In this document: piece after piece, positions 1 to 11,460 of the stretch
Layout of the letters: each line of letters opens with the position of its first letter
Numbering within the stretch: the first letter of the stretch is position 1
Source of the DNA: Pegoplata infirma
Taxonomy: Eukaryota > Arthropoda > Insecta > Diptera > Anthomyiidae
NCBI GenBank assembly: GCA_963921195.1
Contig: OY992536.1
Span: 242,022,023-242,086,022, forward strand
DNA length: 64,000 bases
Direction of reading: 5' to 3'
The notes under the pieces: generated by a model
The model's database searches: none
Seen by the model: the letters and a program-made list of their open reading frames with translations, nothing else
What the model was told of the DNA's origin: nothing
Program-made: the position numbers and the translations under genes

Positions 1-143
1 CCAAAGTTTTTTTTTTGAGAAGTTGAATTATAATTTTACATTAAAACAATCCAACCCTATTCTTTATACACATTAAAATAAAACAGTTATGTTAAACAAG
101 ATTAGTGTGTGTGTGTGTTATAGTTTCATTAATTTTTTTCTTT

Positions 144-240
144 GTAGGCTACAAAAACAATATTTGTAGGCTACCAAAAATAATTTGTAGGCTACAGGTA
201 GGCTACCAAAAATAATTTGTAGGCTACTTGTAGGCTACAC
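144..240. repeat. GTAGGCTAC minisatellite
   Basis: Six copies of the core GTAGGCTAC separated by short A/T stretches (typically CAAAAATAATTT) give an irregular unit of about 12-25 bp. No gene is associated with it. Confidence 0.75.
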
Positions 241-434
241 AATTCTAATGTTTTTGTTTTTTTTGCTACTTATTCATTTTTAAAAACAATCGTAAGCTCT
301 CGCTACAAAAACAGAAATGTGCAAGTATTAGTAGCTATAGCAATTGAATGATTTACATATTGTTTGTTTTTAAAACTACACATATCGTCAATTTTGGTTG
401 TTTAAGCTACTTTCTTCGTAGTAATTTAAACGCT

Positions 435-885
435 GGAAAAAAATTGATGAAAAAAAATGTTGATGAAAAAAAATATTGATGAAAACAAAAATATTGATGA
501 AAAAAAATATTAATAGAACAAATTTGATGAAAAAATATATTGATAAAAAAAAATATAGATAAAAAAAATATTGATGAAAAATAATTATGTGACGTTTTTT
601 AAAAAAAAAAAATATTGATAAAAAAAAATTTTATAAAAAAAAATATGGTTAAAAAAAATATTGATGAAAAAAGCATAATGATGAAAAAATATATTGATGT
701 AAAAAAAGTTTGATGAAAAAAATATTGATGAAAAAAAAATTGATGAAAAAAAAATATTGATGAAAAATAATTATGTTTCGTTTTATTCACAATCTGGTGA
801 ATATTTTCTTTTTTCACGACGAGGTGAATTATTATCTAAGTTATAAACCCAACTTACTAAAATTTTTGGTTTTAAGAAAATAAAA
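435..885 (+). repeat. GATGAAAAAAA array with conserved 3' flank (family D)
   Basis: An irregular array of TTGATGAAAAAAA-type units (435-775) is followed by a conserved flank holding AATAATTATGT, a TTCACGACGAGGTGAATTAT hairpin-like stretch and AAAATTTTTGGTTTTAAG. The same flank follows GATGAAAA arrays at 15090-15215 and, inverted, at 54040-54175. The array is therefore part of a mobile repeat and not an independent microsatellite. An open frame on the minus strand here is only Phe/Ile low complexity. Confidence 0.75.
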
Positions 886-891
886 ACAGTC

Positions 892-1701
892 ATAAGGGTT
901 CAAGTTGAAAAATTTTGACAGTTTCCAACACTACAATTCTATTTCTAGCAATCTCAACCTCACTTCACGCACCATCTACACGTGGGAGAATCTTTTCATG
1001 AAAGCAGAGATAACGTCGGCAGAGAAACAGTAGGGAAATTTCAGCATTTATCTCAATATCTAGTGGTGTGGAAAACGAGCTGCAAATGCTTTTGTGAAAT
1101 TTCATAATTTACAATCAGCCGTGGAATAACTATATATGTTATTTATCATAAATATATGTTCAATCTATTATTGAAGTACATACATTTGTTTATACACTTA
1201 TTTTTTAATGATTTATTTTATTTTTCCTTTTTTCGACGCCATTTGCTCCAAAAAACAATTGTAAACATACAAATATAAGTGAATTTGACACTTGATCTCA
1301 TCCAATCTCATCAGATTGTTGTTATGAGATATCTCATAACAACTATCTGATGAGATCAAATACTGAGACTAATATTTAGTCCACACCTGAGAAAAACTTC
1401 TTTGCGATTGATTTTGACGTTTCTTGATACAAATATCTCAGTATTTCTCCCAGGTGTAGACAGCGGGTCATACTAGAAATAGAATTGTAGTGTTGGAAAC
1501 TGTCAAAATTTATTCTGTAGAAACTATAAATATTCACATATATAAAAAACAGTTTTCATTAACAAGACAAACCGACATTTAAAATCCTACTGATGATGAC
1601 ACTAACTGGGGTGTTTGAAACCGGTATAGGAAATACCAGAAATGTCTATAATTTTTAGAAATTCAATTTTTCTTCTGCATTTTTTCAACTTGAACCCTTA
1701 T
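892..1701. repeat. Outer 21-bp inverted repeat enclosing a TIR element
   Basis: Positions 892-912 (ATAAGGGTTCAAGTTGAAAAA) are exactly reverse-complementary to 1681-1701. They enclose the 911-1510 element plus about 170 bp of extra sequence, suggesting one palindromic element inserted in or next to another. Confidence 0.65.
911..1510. mobile_element. 600-bp element with perfect 38-bp TIRs
   Basis: The arms 911-948 and 1473-1510 are perfect reverse complements of 38 bp. The interior is non-coding and includes a 52-bp near-perfect palindrome (1305-1356, one mismatched pair, centred on GAGATATCTC) and a further inverted pair around CACCTGAGAAAA/TTTCTCCCAGGTG. It looks like a non-autonomous DNA transposon. 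No clear target duplication was found, so the superfamily is not assigned. Confidence 0.75.
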
Positions 1702-1792
1702 AACAAATATAATTAGAGCCCGTGCTCGATCTGTACTTACAGAAAAAATCAAGTAATTCTTATTTTCTTTTTTGTTTATCGTCACGCTCCTA

Positions 1793-2279
1793 CCCAGCAA
1801 AAATTGGCATTACTAGTAATGGGTTGCGTAATCCGAAACAGATGTTAATAAGTAGTTACTTATTGAATGAAACACTAATTATTTTAACAAGGGCGTGAGA
1901 CAAAAATAACTAGTGAAGAGTATAGAGATAAATAAGTTGTTACTGCCTCGGATTACAAATAAGGAGTAAAAACCCATTACCAATAAGAAGTAAAATAATT
2001 AGTTAATTAAAACTTTTAAAATTTAATTTGTTTTTACTAAAACTTAAAAATTGCGTAATTTTTATTAAGTTTTTAAGTACTTTTTAAGTTAATTGAATTG
2101 TAAAGGTTAAAAACTGCAAGTGCAAGAAGATATTATCACTTAGAGGTACTTTTATAACATATTACTGAGAAGTAGTTACTTTTGGGCTTAAAATAATGTT
2201 AATGGTAATGGGAACTCATTATAAATAATATACTTGGTAATGATTACTTTTCACAACTCATTACCATGTTTTTGCTGGG
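1793..2279 (+). mobile_element. CCCAGCAAAAA MITE, copy 1
   Basis: This 487-bp element begins CCCAGCAAAAATTGGCATTA and ends TTTTTGCTGGG, flanked on both sides by TA. Its interior has subterminal ACTAGTAATGGGTT and CATTACCAT motifs and no open frame. Near-identical copies lie at 19294-19779 and, inverted, at 37099-37585. A TA target with short TIRs suggests non-autonomous derivatives of a Tc1/mariner-type transposon (inference). Confidence 0.9.
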
Positions 2280-2281
2280 TA

Positions 2282-4395
2282 GCGTCTCGCTCATAAACAT
2301 TGGGAACATTTTTACAGAAGGTACGAAAACTTTTAGACGAGGAAAATACGATAATGTTACAAACAATGCTAACTTTTTATTTCGAAAAAGCGGTTAACAG
2401 ATTTTGAAAAAATTTATCAATTTTGAATTACTATGGTAATATTATTTAAGAAACACCTTTCAAAGAGTTTGAAACAAATTCTTAGCAAATAAAAAGTCAT
2501 TGGTTTTCCCGATAATAAACAAAAAAAACTTTTTTTATCGCTAAATACAAAAAAAGCGCTCCATTAAGTCGGAAAAACGGCCAATTGCAATATTTTTTTT
2601 TAATTTTTGTTTTTGTTTGTTCATTCGTTCTCTGTAATAGCATAGTTAGCCAGAGCGGGTTTAATAGGAGTCGAGTGATTTCAGATATCTTTATTAATTG
2701 CGAATCTTTGTTATCGTTAGCTTATATAATCAAACTGAGGTGGAGTCCTGCAGCTTTTTTAAAATTAGACACCAGCCTAAAAACATTATCGTGTTAATAC
2801 CTCCTGATTAAAAAAAAGTAAACGTATCCGTAAAAAATTTTTTTGATGATATTTTTGAGTTTAGTGTACAAAAAAAAAATAGTCGCTGTTGGAGCGCAGT
2901 TTAGTTGTAAACTAGTGCTTTTAGTGTATTTTCATTATTTTTTGTCTTATGCATAGTACTCTGTTCGTTTTCACGGAAAAAAATCTGTCAAATATATAAA
3001 AAACGAAATTTTAGCACCGCGAGAAATTATAGGGAAATTGTTAAAAAAAAATTTCAAACATGACAATTTAAATTGCCGTGAATTAGCGAGGAGCTTAAAG
3101 TTTAAGTGAAATTTTCACCGCAAAAAAACAGAGTACTAAAAATGCAAAATACGTTTTTAATTTGAAAAGTATAATAGCAATTTTTGTTCCACTATGGTTA
3201 ATTATCATTTCACCCTCGCATAACGAATATTCTTAAATACTAAATACTTATAACTTCTACATCAATCATGTGTCTGTTAGTATAATTCAAACTCAAATTG
3301 AATTTCAATTCATTTTGATTATTTCTATCTAAGAAATGTGGTAAATAAAATTCATACAAATTAATGTATATATTTAAAGTAAAAACCACTTGTTAATTTA
3401 ATCCAATTGTATAAATTGAAGGACATTCATAGTACATATTAAAAGACTTAGATAAAACAAAACTTTTGGTCGGTTTCTGGTTTACACTTATTAAAAAAAA
3501 AAAAACTTCATTACCTTCATAATTGACTATTCTAAATTTGAGTGTATTAAATAAAGTTTTTGAATTCTATATTATTTTTTTACTTTTTACCGCAGATGTT
3601 ATGAAGTTATACAATTTATATATTTTTTGTAATATTTTTTTTTTTACTTTATTCAAATTAAATGTTTTTTTGTTGTTGTTCTATCAAATATTTGTTTAAC
3701 TTTATTTTTTAGTTGGTCCAACTAAGTTGTGGATAGTTTATGTTATATAATTTTTTTCTGTTGCTTGTGGACCAAATATTTAGTTTTACTACAAAACCGC
3801 GTCCAAAACCAAACTTAAATAAAATACTCAAATCATCAGCATCATCATGACCATAAAAATATTTTAATGTTTGCTAATAAAATAACATATTGTTATGAGA
3901 GTTAGATTAAAGTTAAAGTTGAAATTTAAATACAAAAAATAATATTTTTGCAGAAAAATAAAACAAACCCAGATAAAAGTGTTTATGCATAACAGGGTGG
4001 CACAAATAATGACTTTTTTTGAATTTCGTTGATCGCCGGGCAAATAATGATTTGTTTTGGTTTAAAAACACAATGTTAAAATTTTTAGATTCTGATTAAT
4101 TTTTAGTATAAAAATAAAAATTGTTTTATTCGACCTTTAAAATTTTATATTTTGAGTAGATCGAGGTTATTATTTCCTCTTCTATATAAAACTATCTTTT
4201 ATACCCTTAACAAACAAAAAAAATGCATGTGCGTTTTTTTTGGGGGGGGGGGGGTGCAAATTTCCTTTTAAATATGTGTTTAAAAATTCATTCTTATGCT
4301 TTTTGCACTAAAGAAATACAAGTTTAACATTATTTAAAAAAATGTTTTATTCCACGCCCATAAATGGGGGGCGGACCGAAAAAAACGACATTTTC
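2282..4395. other. Mostly unremarkable intronic sequence
   Basis: AT-rich sequence without recognised genes. An ~80-bp dispersed motif (AACTGAGGTGGAGTCCTGCA to CCTAAAAACATTAT, 2716-2797) recurs at 18120-18200 and, inverted, at 53938-54005. A run of 13 G at about 4242-4254 interrupts the AT bias. A 70-residue open frame at 2585-2797 covers the dispersed motif and is judged non-coding. Confidence 0.6.
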
Positions 4396-4628
4396 TACAC
4401 TCAAAATAATTCTACAGTAAAAGGTTTAGTAAGTGATTTTGTATCAAAATCTACTAACAATTTACTAATTTTAGTATCTTCAAAGTACTAAAATTAGTAA
4501 TTTTTACTGGTTTTCAATAATTTTAGTAAAAAATTTTAGTATTGGTTACCAATTTCTACACTAGGTCCTTTTGGGCTAAAATTTAGTTCAATTTTTAGTA
4601 TTGAATACCCACGTTTTTTTTGGGTGTA
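4396..4628. mobile_element. Possible 233-bp MITE
   Basis: The ends TACACTCAAAATAA and TTTTTTTTGGGTGTA are imperfect inverted repeats. Between them are many TTTTAGTA/TACTAAAATT motifs able to fold on themselves. No second copy was found in the window. Confidence 0.4.
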
Positions 4629-4734
4629 ACTCTTTGGGTCTAAATGGAGGACTTTGATTTTCTTGTAGCATAAAAATGTTGCATTTGTTAAACAAAAACA
4701 CAAAAAATCATATAAAAAAATGTTTTTTCAGAGG

Positions 4735-4919
4735 TTGGTTTAGTTCTTCATGGGGGAAGTTTTTTTCCCCTGGTCCGATTTTTCTCATTTACGTTAACCT
4801 GCCTAGGAACATAAGACATATTCGTGCCAAATGTCGGTAGTCTATCTCTTTTGTTTTGGACTGCATCGTGTTAACTACAGACGGACAGACGGACGGACGG
4901 ACGGACATCGCTAGAATAT
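4735..4919 (-). repeat. Dispersed repeat family B, left piece
   Basis: This is the reverse-strand copy of a repeat with ACAGACGGACGGACGGACGG, GGACTGCATCGTG and a TTCTTCA-GGGGGAA segment. It continues at 5768-5900 (GGGGTCCAAGACCGATATTT and GAGTATACCCCCATACTG) and is split by the hAT insertion at 4928-5767. Other copies lie at 7135-7272, 13765-14100 and 36345-36652. Confidence 0.75.
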
Positions 4920-4927
4920 CTTAGAAT

Positions 4928-5767
4928 CAGGGTTGGCAACCGATACGAATAACGGTATTGGTATCGGTATTGGTATTACATATTTTTTATATCGGTAACG
5001 GTAAAGGTAGTTTTGACTATTTCGATAACGGTTTACCGTTACCGACGGTAAACGTGCCTAACTTCAGGAGTATAGCTCTTTAATTTTGGACTGTATCGTG
5101 CCCTCCATAGACGGACGGACAGGCGGACATCGCAATCGATCACTGATTAAAAATATGTTTCCTTAATGGGGTCCTAGACCGATATTTTGATACTGTAGTT
5201 GGAGGTTATAAAGAAAAATTGTTCGATTATTTGACATAAATTAATCAATTTATTCGTTATTCGCAAATCGTCATTTTAAAATTAATCGAACGGGAATTTG
5301 GGTTTGGTTGATCAATAATCGAATTATTCTTGATCGGTTGACGACTCTAGTTAATATCTTCTTTCATCCTCTCACTAAAAAATGCTTACATTACGTGGAA
5401 CTCAATTATATCTTCTGTATTTTTAAGTAAATTGCGACTATGTCCGATTTCCACATTTTCATTGTCTAAATTTAGTTAATTGAGTCTTTGACATTCTCTT
5501 TGTACAAATAACAATAAATTTGCAAAGAATAAAAATGTTTTATTTTTTTTTACGTACATTTAAAATATTTTACTTTGTTTTTAATTAAAAAATAATAAAA
5601 ATAGGTAATATTAAGACAACCGAAACAAAACCGATATAATACCGGTGAAAATTCGAATAAAGGTAACGGTTTTTTATCGGTAACCTAACAACCTAACCTA
5701 ACGGTAGTCCATATTAAAGGGTTTTTAATCTGTAACTGTATTGAAAGGGTAACGGTATCCAACACTG
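4928..5767. mobile_element. hAT-type non-autonomous element with CGGTAACGG ends
   Basis: The element starts CAGGGTTGGCAACCG and ends with the complement of CAGTGTTGGATACCG. It is flanked by an 8-bp duplication with one mismatch (CTTAGAAT/CTTACAAT). Both subterminal regions are rich in GGTAACGGTA variants. CAG-starting TIRs with 8-bp TSDs are the hAT signature. It splits a family B repeat, and removing it restores that repeat. No transposase frame is present. A further family B-like piece sits inside at 5050-5170. Confidence 0.8.
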
Positions 5768-5900
5768 CTTACAATCGATCACTGATCATAAATATACATA
5801 CTTTATGGGGTCCAAGACCGATATTTTAATACGTTACACACGGAATGACAAAGTGAGTATACCCCCATACTGTAGTTAGAAGGTATAACAATATTTAAGA
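5768..5900 (-). repeat. Dispersed repeat family B, right piece
   Basis: Continuation of 4735-4919 after the hAT insertion. It holds GGGGTCCAAGACCGATATTT, a GTTACACACGGAATGACAAA segment and GTGAGTATACCCCCATACTG, all shared with 36540-36650. Confidence 0.7.
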
Positions 5901-6477
5901 AAATATAAAAAGTACCAAAGTGCTCGCTTAGCCCCTTCGTTTTTCCCCCGTAAAACATTTCCAAAAATTCTGCCTTAGTGGATATGTATTCCGGGAGGTT
6001 AACCTATAATTAAAATTTCAAAACTCTAGCTTTAGTGGTTTGGGCTGTGAGATGATGTGTGATTATTTTGTCAGTCATCATGCAGAAAATTTTTGTAGAA
6101 CATTTTAACCCTTTAAACGCACGTTTTATTGGTGTTCTATGAGGATATTTGAAAAAAGAACCAAAATGGCCCTTAAAAATGGGAGATAGAGGGTTGATAT
6201 ATTCTAAGAAAAGAACCGCCATCAAATTTTACTGAAGATATATCCTAACACTATTTACCTCAGAACAAGATTTAATACTTTTTTTGAGTTATTTAAAACG
6301 CCTTTGAAATAAATTTAAAAACTTTAGTGGGCCATAAAAAAAGAACTCGAGCTAAGTTTTCAAAACCCACCGGCGTTTTTGGTCTTCTATTGGTGTACTT
6401 TAATTTTTTTTGGTCCCGTCCAAGATACATTTGAAGACTCCAAATTTGATGCAAAGTGTAATTTGGCTTAATTATAT

Positions 6478-6920
6478 CTTATAAATTAAATTTTTGTGAA
6501 AATTAACAGGTTTTTTGGTGTCTTGGCATCTATTAGATTAACTGTAAGTTTGTCATTAAACCTTGCCGATCTAGGACGTCTTGAACCCATACTGGATGGT
6601 GGTCAAAAATGAACCCCTCAGAACGAGCTTAAATTTTGTGATGCAAACAAATATAAATTGGCTTCTGTGTGTTTATCCCAACTAAAATTCCATAGTTATA
6701 TTATCTTTAAATAAATCGTTAACCCTTCTTGGTAAGGAGTCAAAAATGACTCCATTTTATAGTTGTTTATATCACAAAATTTAAGCTTTAGACTTCAAAT
6801 TTTCTGCGGGGGTCATTTTTGACCCCAACCAGTAAAATTTCATGACAGACTTACAGTTATCCAATAGAATGCCATGACACCAAAAAAACAGTAAATTTTC
6901 CCAAAATTCTAATTTATAAG
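6478..6920. mobile_element. 443-bp foldback MITE
   Basis: The left arm (from CTTATAAATTAAAT through TTTTTTGGTGTCTTGGCATC and TAACTGTAAGTTTGTCAT) is mirrored by the right arm (ATGACAGACTTACAGTTA, GCCATGACACCAAAAAAA, AATTTATAAG). Each arm is about 100 bp. Inner arms repeat GGTCAAAAATGA/TCATTTTTGACC. Non-coding. Confidence 0.75.
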
Positions 6921-7134
6921 ATTAGAGTTTCCTTTAAATCCGCTAACTTTCTCCCACGATTTCCCGACAAGTGGCCCGACGGATATCCGCCATATTTTAC
7001 ATTTTTCTTCTCCAAAGTGTTCTTAATAAATGCAGAGAACGAATTTTATATTTAAATTTTTTTTAATAAAATTTTGAAAAAAGGTGTTTTGAGAACCCCC
7101 TCAAAATCATGCAATTTTTATGCCCTCCACTCTA

Positions 7135-7272
7135 GAGATAGAGATATAAGTTTGTCATTCCATTTGTAATACCTCGAAATATTCATCTACGACCCCATAA
7201 AGTATATATTCATGATCCTTGATCAATTTTAAGCCATTCTATGAATGTCTGTCCGTCCGTCTGTCTGATAAT
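7135..7272 (+). repeat. Dispersed repeat family B, truncated copy
   Basis: Contains GTTTGTCATTCCATTTGTAA, GACCCCATAAAGTATATATT and TGTCTGTCCGTCCGTCTGTC in the order seen at 13790-13920. Confidence 0.7.
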
Positions 7273-7274
7273 TT

Positions 7275-8200
7275 TTGAAAGACTTAACTGATGCTGCTGA
7301 AGTTTGTCGTTTTTACAAAAAAAGTCTTTTACTCCAAATTTAATATTTCTTATCAAAATTGTTAATTTCTTTCACGTAAGAAAATGTTTCTATAACTTAG
7401 AAAGGGCATTGTGGATTCATGGATTCGGTCAAGTCTAATTTATCTTCTCTACTTGATTTGGTTTCAAGTTTGAACGGTTTAATGACACCGTAAAATCTTT
7501 GAATTTCATATTTACGCATTTACGATCATACAAAAATAAATTAAAATTAATTTTTATAAACAAAAATCTATAAATGTTATGTTTTTTTTTTTTTTGTAAA
7601 GTCCTTTTTGCAAAAATTTCAATTTTGAGGCTCAAAGTGTGGACAAAAGTTAATCTCCGATCGGAGTGGAATTTTGCATCTGAGTTAACCTTAGGGGATC
7701 GACTTTTTTTGGCGAATATTAGAATGTAATCAAAGAGAAAAGCCCAAAAAATGAGCCACACTATTTTTCCAGAAATATTAAAAATTAAATGTTCGTGCCT
7801 AATCCCTAACACAAAACATAAATAAATTAAAAATTGGTAAAATAATAATAGAAAATATTAAAACAAAATATTTTAAATATATTTAGCGGTATAAATCTAA
7901 CAATACACGCTACAAGCTAAAAAACCTTATAGAATATTTAAATAAATTTAAAACAACAAAAAAACTAAAACTATATTTAAAAATAACAGCACAATGCTAG
8001 ACTAACAAATTTTCATAAATTACCGTAGTTTTGGGTTTTCGTTTACTTTTTTTTTAACCAGATACCAAAAACTACAGATAAAGTTAAATAAAACAGAAAA
8101 AATGTTACAACAATAAGCAAACATACATTATCCTTTTGCATGACAACCAGAAATGGCTGATTTCATATATTTAACTTTTGGTTTTTTTATTTCGTTTCAG
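7275..8200. other. Intron upstream of the first Beat exon
   Basis: AT-rich with no recognised repeat. It ends in the pyrimidine-rich acceptor tract TTTCGTTTCAG. A 125-residue minus-strand frame (7435-7812) shows no family features and low-complexity Lys/Phe content, so I do not call it a gene. Confidence 0.6.
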
Positions 8201-8415
8201 ATTTCGTTGAGGGTGCAGTACGTAATGTCAATTTAATCATTGAACCACCTGCCGTAAGACGTGGTCAACATGCGGTATTACGTTGCATGTATGATCTTGA
8301 AGGTGCCCCACTTTATTCGGCAAAATTTTATCGTGGCCAATTGGAATTTTATCGTTATACACCTGGTGAATTTCCAAATACAAAAGTTTTTCCTTTTCCT
8401 GGCATACACGTTGAT
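8201..8415 (+). CDS. Internal exon: first half of a Beat-family immunoglobulin domain
   Basis: This 215-bp exon encodes the N-terminal half of an Ig domain of the Beaten path (Beat) family, secreted or membrane-anchored insect proteins that act in axon guidance through Sidestep-type receptors (family knowledge). It starts after a pyrimidine-rich tract ending TTTCAG at 8200 and stops at GAT|GTAAGT. The upstream intron is phase 1 and the downstream one phase 0, giving 71 complete codons from 8203. Visible motifs are EPPAVRRGQHAVLRC (B-strand Cys at residue 28), YDLEGAPLYSAKFYRG and EFYRYTPGEFPNTKVFPFPG, which match the Beat pattern of C-YDLE-LYS-KWY-G-EFYRY-P closely. The residue normally Trp in the C strand is Phe here (KFYRG). 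The signal peptide and first exons must lie left of the window. The exact Beat paralogue is not resolved. The reading frame runs on into the intron, so translation alone does not show the exon end; the splice consensus does. Confidence 0.9.
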
Positions 8416-8680
8416 GTAAGTACACAAAAAAAAAATATTTGTATGGGGAATTCCATGCAAAATTTGGTCCAGTGGTGCAAATTCCAATTTTTATTTTTTA
8501 ATTTTTTTTATTTACTTAAAAAAATCATTTAAAAATCTATAAAGTGTGCTAATATGCGATTTTATTGTTTTAAAATTGATATTTTTTATATTTTTTGGAA
8601 AATTTGTATTGTACTTTTCCAATTATTAAATCATTTTTTACTGCTCAATGTTTCGTCTTTAAAGGGTAAATAGCAAGATA

Positions 8681-9672
8681 TTCCACACCAAATGTCCAGC
8701 AACAGAAAAATATGTGTCCCGAAAATTTCTGAATAAGTTGTATTGATATCCGTACACGGAACTAAAAAAATTTCGTTTTTTGTTTTAAAATTTTTCTAAA
8801 CCTGGGTTTTGGATGAGTGGGTAAATATTGAAAAAAAGGTAACATTTTTGTCGATTTGTGTAGATTTTTCTCGATTTAATATTAATAAAATTAAAACGGA
8901 ATGCGCCATATTTAAAAAATTTGCATCATTGCATATTTTTTAGGCGCTATCGACTAAACATTTTTATTTTGAACTTTTTTCTAAAAAAGTCAATTTATCA
9001 AAAATCCGGCCACTTTTTTGTCTCTTTTCTTTTTTAAGATTAGATTTTTTAGACGAAATCGAATTTTAATATTGAATTTCATAACAGTTTTGTAATTTTC
9101 TTGTATTTTCTTGTTTTAACATAGCGTATGAGCAACATTTTAGCAAATATTTGTTACTCATCCGCTATGTTAAAACAAGAAAAAACAAGCAAATTACAAC
9201 ATTGTTATGAAATTTCAAATTCAAATGCGATTTTCTCCAAAAAAAAAAATTAAAAACGCGTGTCTGAATTTTTTTGTGGACAAACATCTAAACTTAAAAA
9301 AAAAAAAAAATAAAAAGAAAGTGGACCGATTTTTGAAAAAATGAATTTTTTAATAAATGGAAAATTTCAGAACGGGTTCTGAAAATTTTCCAAAAAAAAA
9401 AATTAAATCGAAAGCCCATACAAAACTATATAAGAATGTTAATTTTTGGGATTGTGGTGCATTCCGTTTTAATGTGATGAATATTTAATCAAGACAACTC
9501 CCCACAAATTTTACCATTTTTCCAATTTTTGACCACGCCTCCTAAGCCCAGTTTTTTTAAATTTGAAAAACCAAAAACGCAATTTTCTTAGTTCCATACA
9601 GGGCTATCCAAACAACCTATTTAGAAGTTTACGGGACACATATTTTTCTGTAGCGGTACATTTGGTGTGGAA
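8681..9672. mobile_element. 992-bp foldback element beside the Beat exon
   Basis: The left end TTCCACACCAAATGT, then AAAAATATGTGTCCCG, is mirrored at the right end by CGGGACACATATTTTT and ACATTTGGTGTGGAA. AACGGAATGCGCCA/GTGGTGCATTCCGTT form a middle pair. The core near 9060-9215 is a long hairpin with arms containing TTCTTGTTTTAACATAGCG and CGCTATGTTAAAACAAGAA. It lies only about 265 bp after the exon's 5' splice site. Confidence 0.75.
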
Positions 9673-9740
9673 TGCCTCATACGTGCTAAAACATATCAAA
9701 AAAAAAGGGGGAGGTAAAGTTTCCCCCAAATTCAAATGTT

Positions 9741-10495
9741 GTATTGTCAATCTTTATTGAATATCGAGTAAAGCCTACGTTTAAAGTATATGGTTTGTTC
9801 AGCAAATTTATGAAAATGTTACGGAGAACATTTTTGTGGAACATGTTAACCCTCTAACTCCTCAAGATAAGGGTTTTGTTGTCCTTCTTTTCTAAAAAAG
9901 GAAAAAACACCATTAAAAGAGGGATTTACGGGGATTTAATGTTCCGCAAAAATATCCGCCGTGAAATTTTACTATAAGTCCCTGAATACACCAAAACGGA
10001 AAACTCCACAAGAAAGTCAGAAATAAGACACAACAAAAGAGAGCTTTGGGTTAATTTCGCATTTATTAAGAAAATCGAGTAAAACTTACGTTTAAAGTAT
10101 ATGGTGAGTTCAGCAAATTTATGTAAAATGTTACGCAGAACATTTTTGTAGAATATATTAACCCTCTAACTCCTTAAGGTAAGGGTCTTTTTTGTCCTTC
10201 TTTTAAAAAAGGAAAAAAAAACACCATTAAAACAAGTATTTAAGGGGTTAAAATGGTCCGCAAAAATATTTTCCGTGAAAGGGACTTATAGTAAAATTTC
10301 ACGGCGAATATTTTTGGGGAACATTTTTACCCCTTAAATCGCTGTTTTTGCTCTTTTTGAAAAGAAAGACAAAAAAAAACTTTAACTTGAGGAATTAGAG
10401 GGTTAACATATTCTACAAAAATGTCAAAAATGCTGAACACACCATATACTTTAAACGTAAGCGTTACTCGATATTCAATGACGATTGACAATACA
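9741..10495. mobile_element. Foldback element with internal duplication
   Basis: The ends GTATTGTCAATCTTTATTGA and TCAATGACGATTGACAATAC are inverted. The motif series TCGAGTAA..CTTACGTTTAAAGTATATGG, CAGCAAATTTATG and TTAACCCTCTAACTCCT occurs directly at about 9770-9870 and 10075-10180 and inverted at about 10380-10475. It is a three-part palindromic repeat without coding sequence. Confidence 0.7.
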
Positions 10496-10654
10496 ATATT
10501 TTGTATTCCCTCTCCCTAAAATGAAACCCAGATGTAAACTTTCAAAACGCCGATACACGTATATTTTTTTTTGTCTCTTCTATCAAATTTTTTTGGTCTG
10601 ACCTTGTAATTTTTTTTTGTTTTGTACAGTGTTTTTGATCTGTGATCTATTGCA

Positions 10655-11172
10655 TGACACGATTTGTTCGTGATTCACGTGATTCATGCGAGAATCACGT
10701 GTGGTCGTAAGTGAAATTTATTTTTACTCACGTGATCGTGAGTACTCGTGATAAGAGAAAATAGTTTCTGCGTGAGAGTGCGTGAGTAATTTTTATTTCG
10801 TTAGTTTGCTTGATTGATTAATGCTGTCTGAAACAGAAAACAAGTAAGAACATTGACATCATATTGAATTTAGAGGGTAATTAATACAAAAACGTGATTT
10901 AAATAAATTTTTTTGATAGTTTTTAGGAAATTATACACTTTTTGTGAAAGAAATCGAAAAAATTAAAATAAAAATTTATTTTTTTTAATTTCGTGAGACT
11001 TTGTGAGCGAAATTATTTTGTGAGCATGAGAAAAATTTAAGTTACTCACATGAGCCTGCGTGAACTTGAGCTGAAAAAAATTCTTGCGTGATCGTGCATG
11101 AACAATATTTTTATTTCGTGAGCGTGCATAAGTGTACGTGAGTAAAAATTTACTAACGCGCTCATTTCTAGT
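10655..11172. repeat. CACGTGA/CGTGAGT-rich repeat
   Basis: Dense variants of TCACGTGA, CGTGAGTA and GTGAGCGTG occur at both ends (10660-10790 and 10990-11170) around AT-rich sequence. A related shorter piece is at 15605-15710 (CTCACGTCAGG, ATCACGTGAGTAAA). The 70-residue minus-strand frame across it is a by-product of the repeat. Confidence 0.55.
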
Positions 11173-11460
11173 CACAGTAAAACAGCATGACTGCTGAAGT
11201 TTGACTTATGAAGCATGATTGCGTGTCATGGTCATGGGCGGGTTAAGTTCAAAGATTGGCGAAATCGGGCAAAAACTAAAACAACACCAGAAAAGCTCAA
11301 CTTTTTTTAAATGTTGTTTTGCATATTTAACATTTTTTTTGGACTTTTTGGAATTTTTCAAAATTTATTTTTTCAAAAGCATTAAAAAAAAAAAATTTAC
11401 TTCAAAACGCAAAAAATTTGTGTCTGGGATTTTGAAAATTTTTTAAAATTTTTTCATATA

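Noticed and set aside
144..240. Possible CRISPR-like array (regular GTAGGCTAC repeats)
   Set aside because: The repeat is only 9 bp, spacers are short and similar to one another, and the genome is a fly.
599..817. Phe/His-rich small frames at 599, 36924, 37530 and 55497-55783
   Set aside because: Translations of the GATGAAAA arrays; they occur wherever the array occurs and vary in length with it.
4930..5050. Telomere-like sequence (GGTAACGG repeats)
   Set aside because: The units are not TTAGG-type, are bounded by TIRs and an 8-bp duplication, and recur inside transposons.
7435..7812. 125-codon minus-strand open frame
   Set aside because: AT-driven composition, no recognisable domain, and no repeat or host-gene context to support it.
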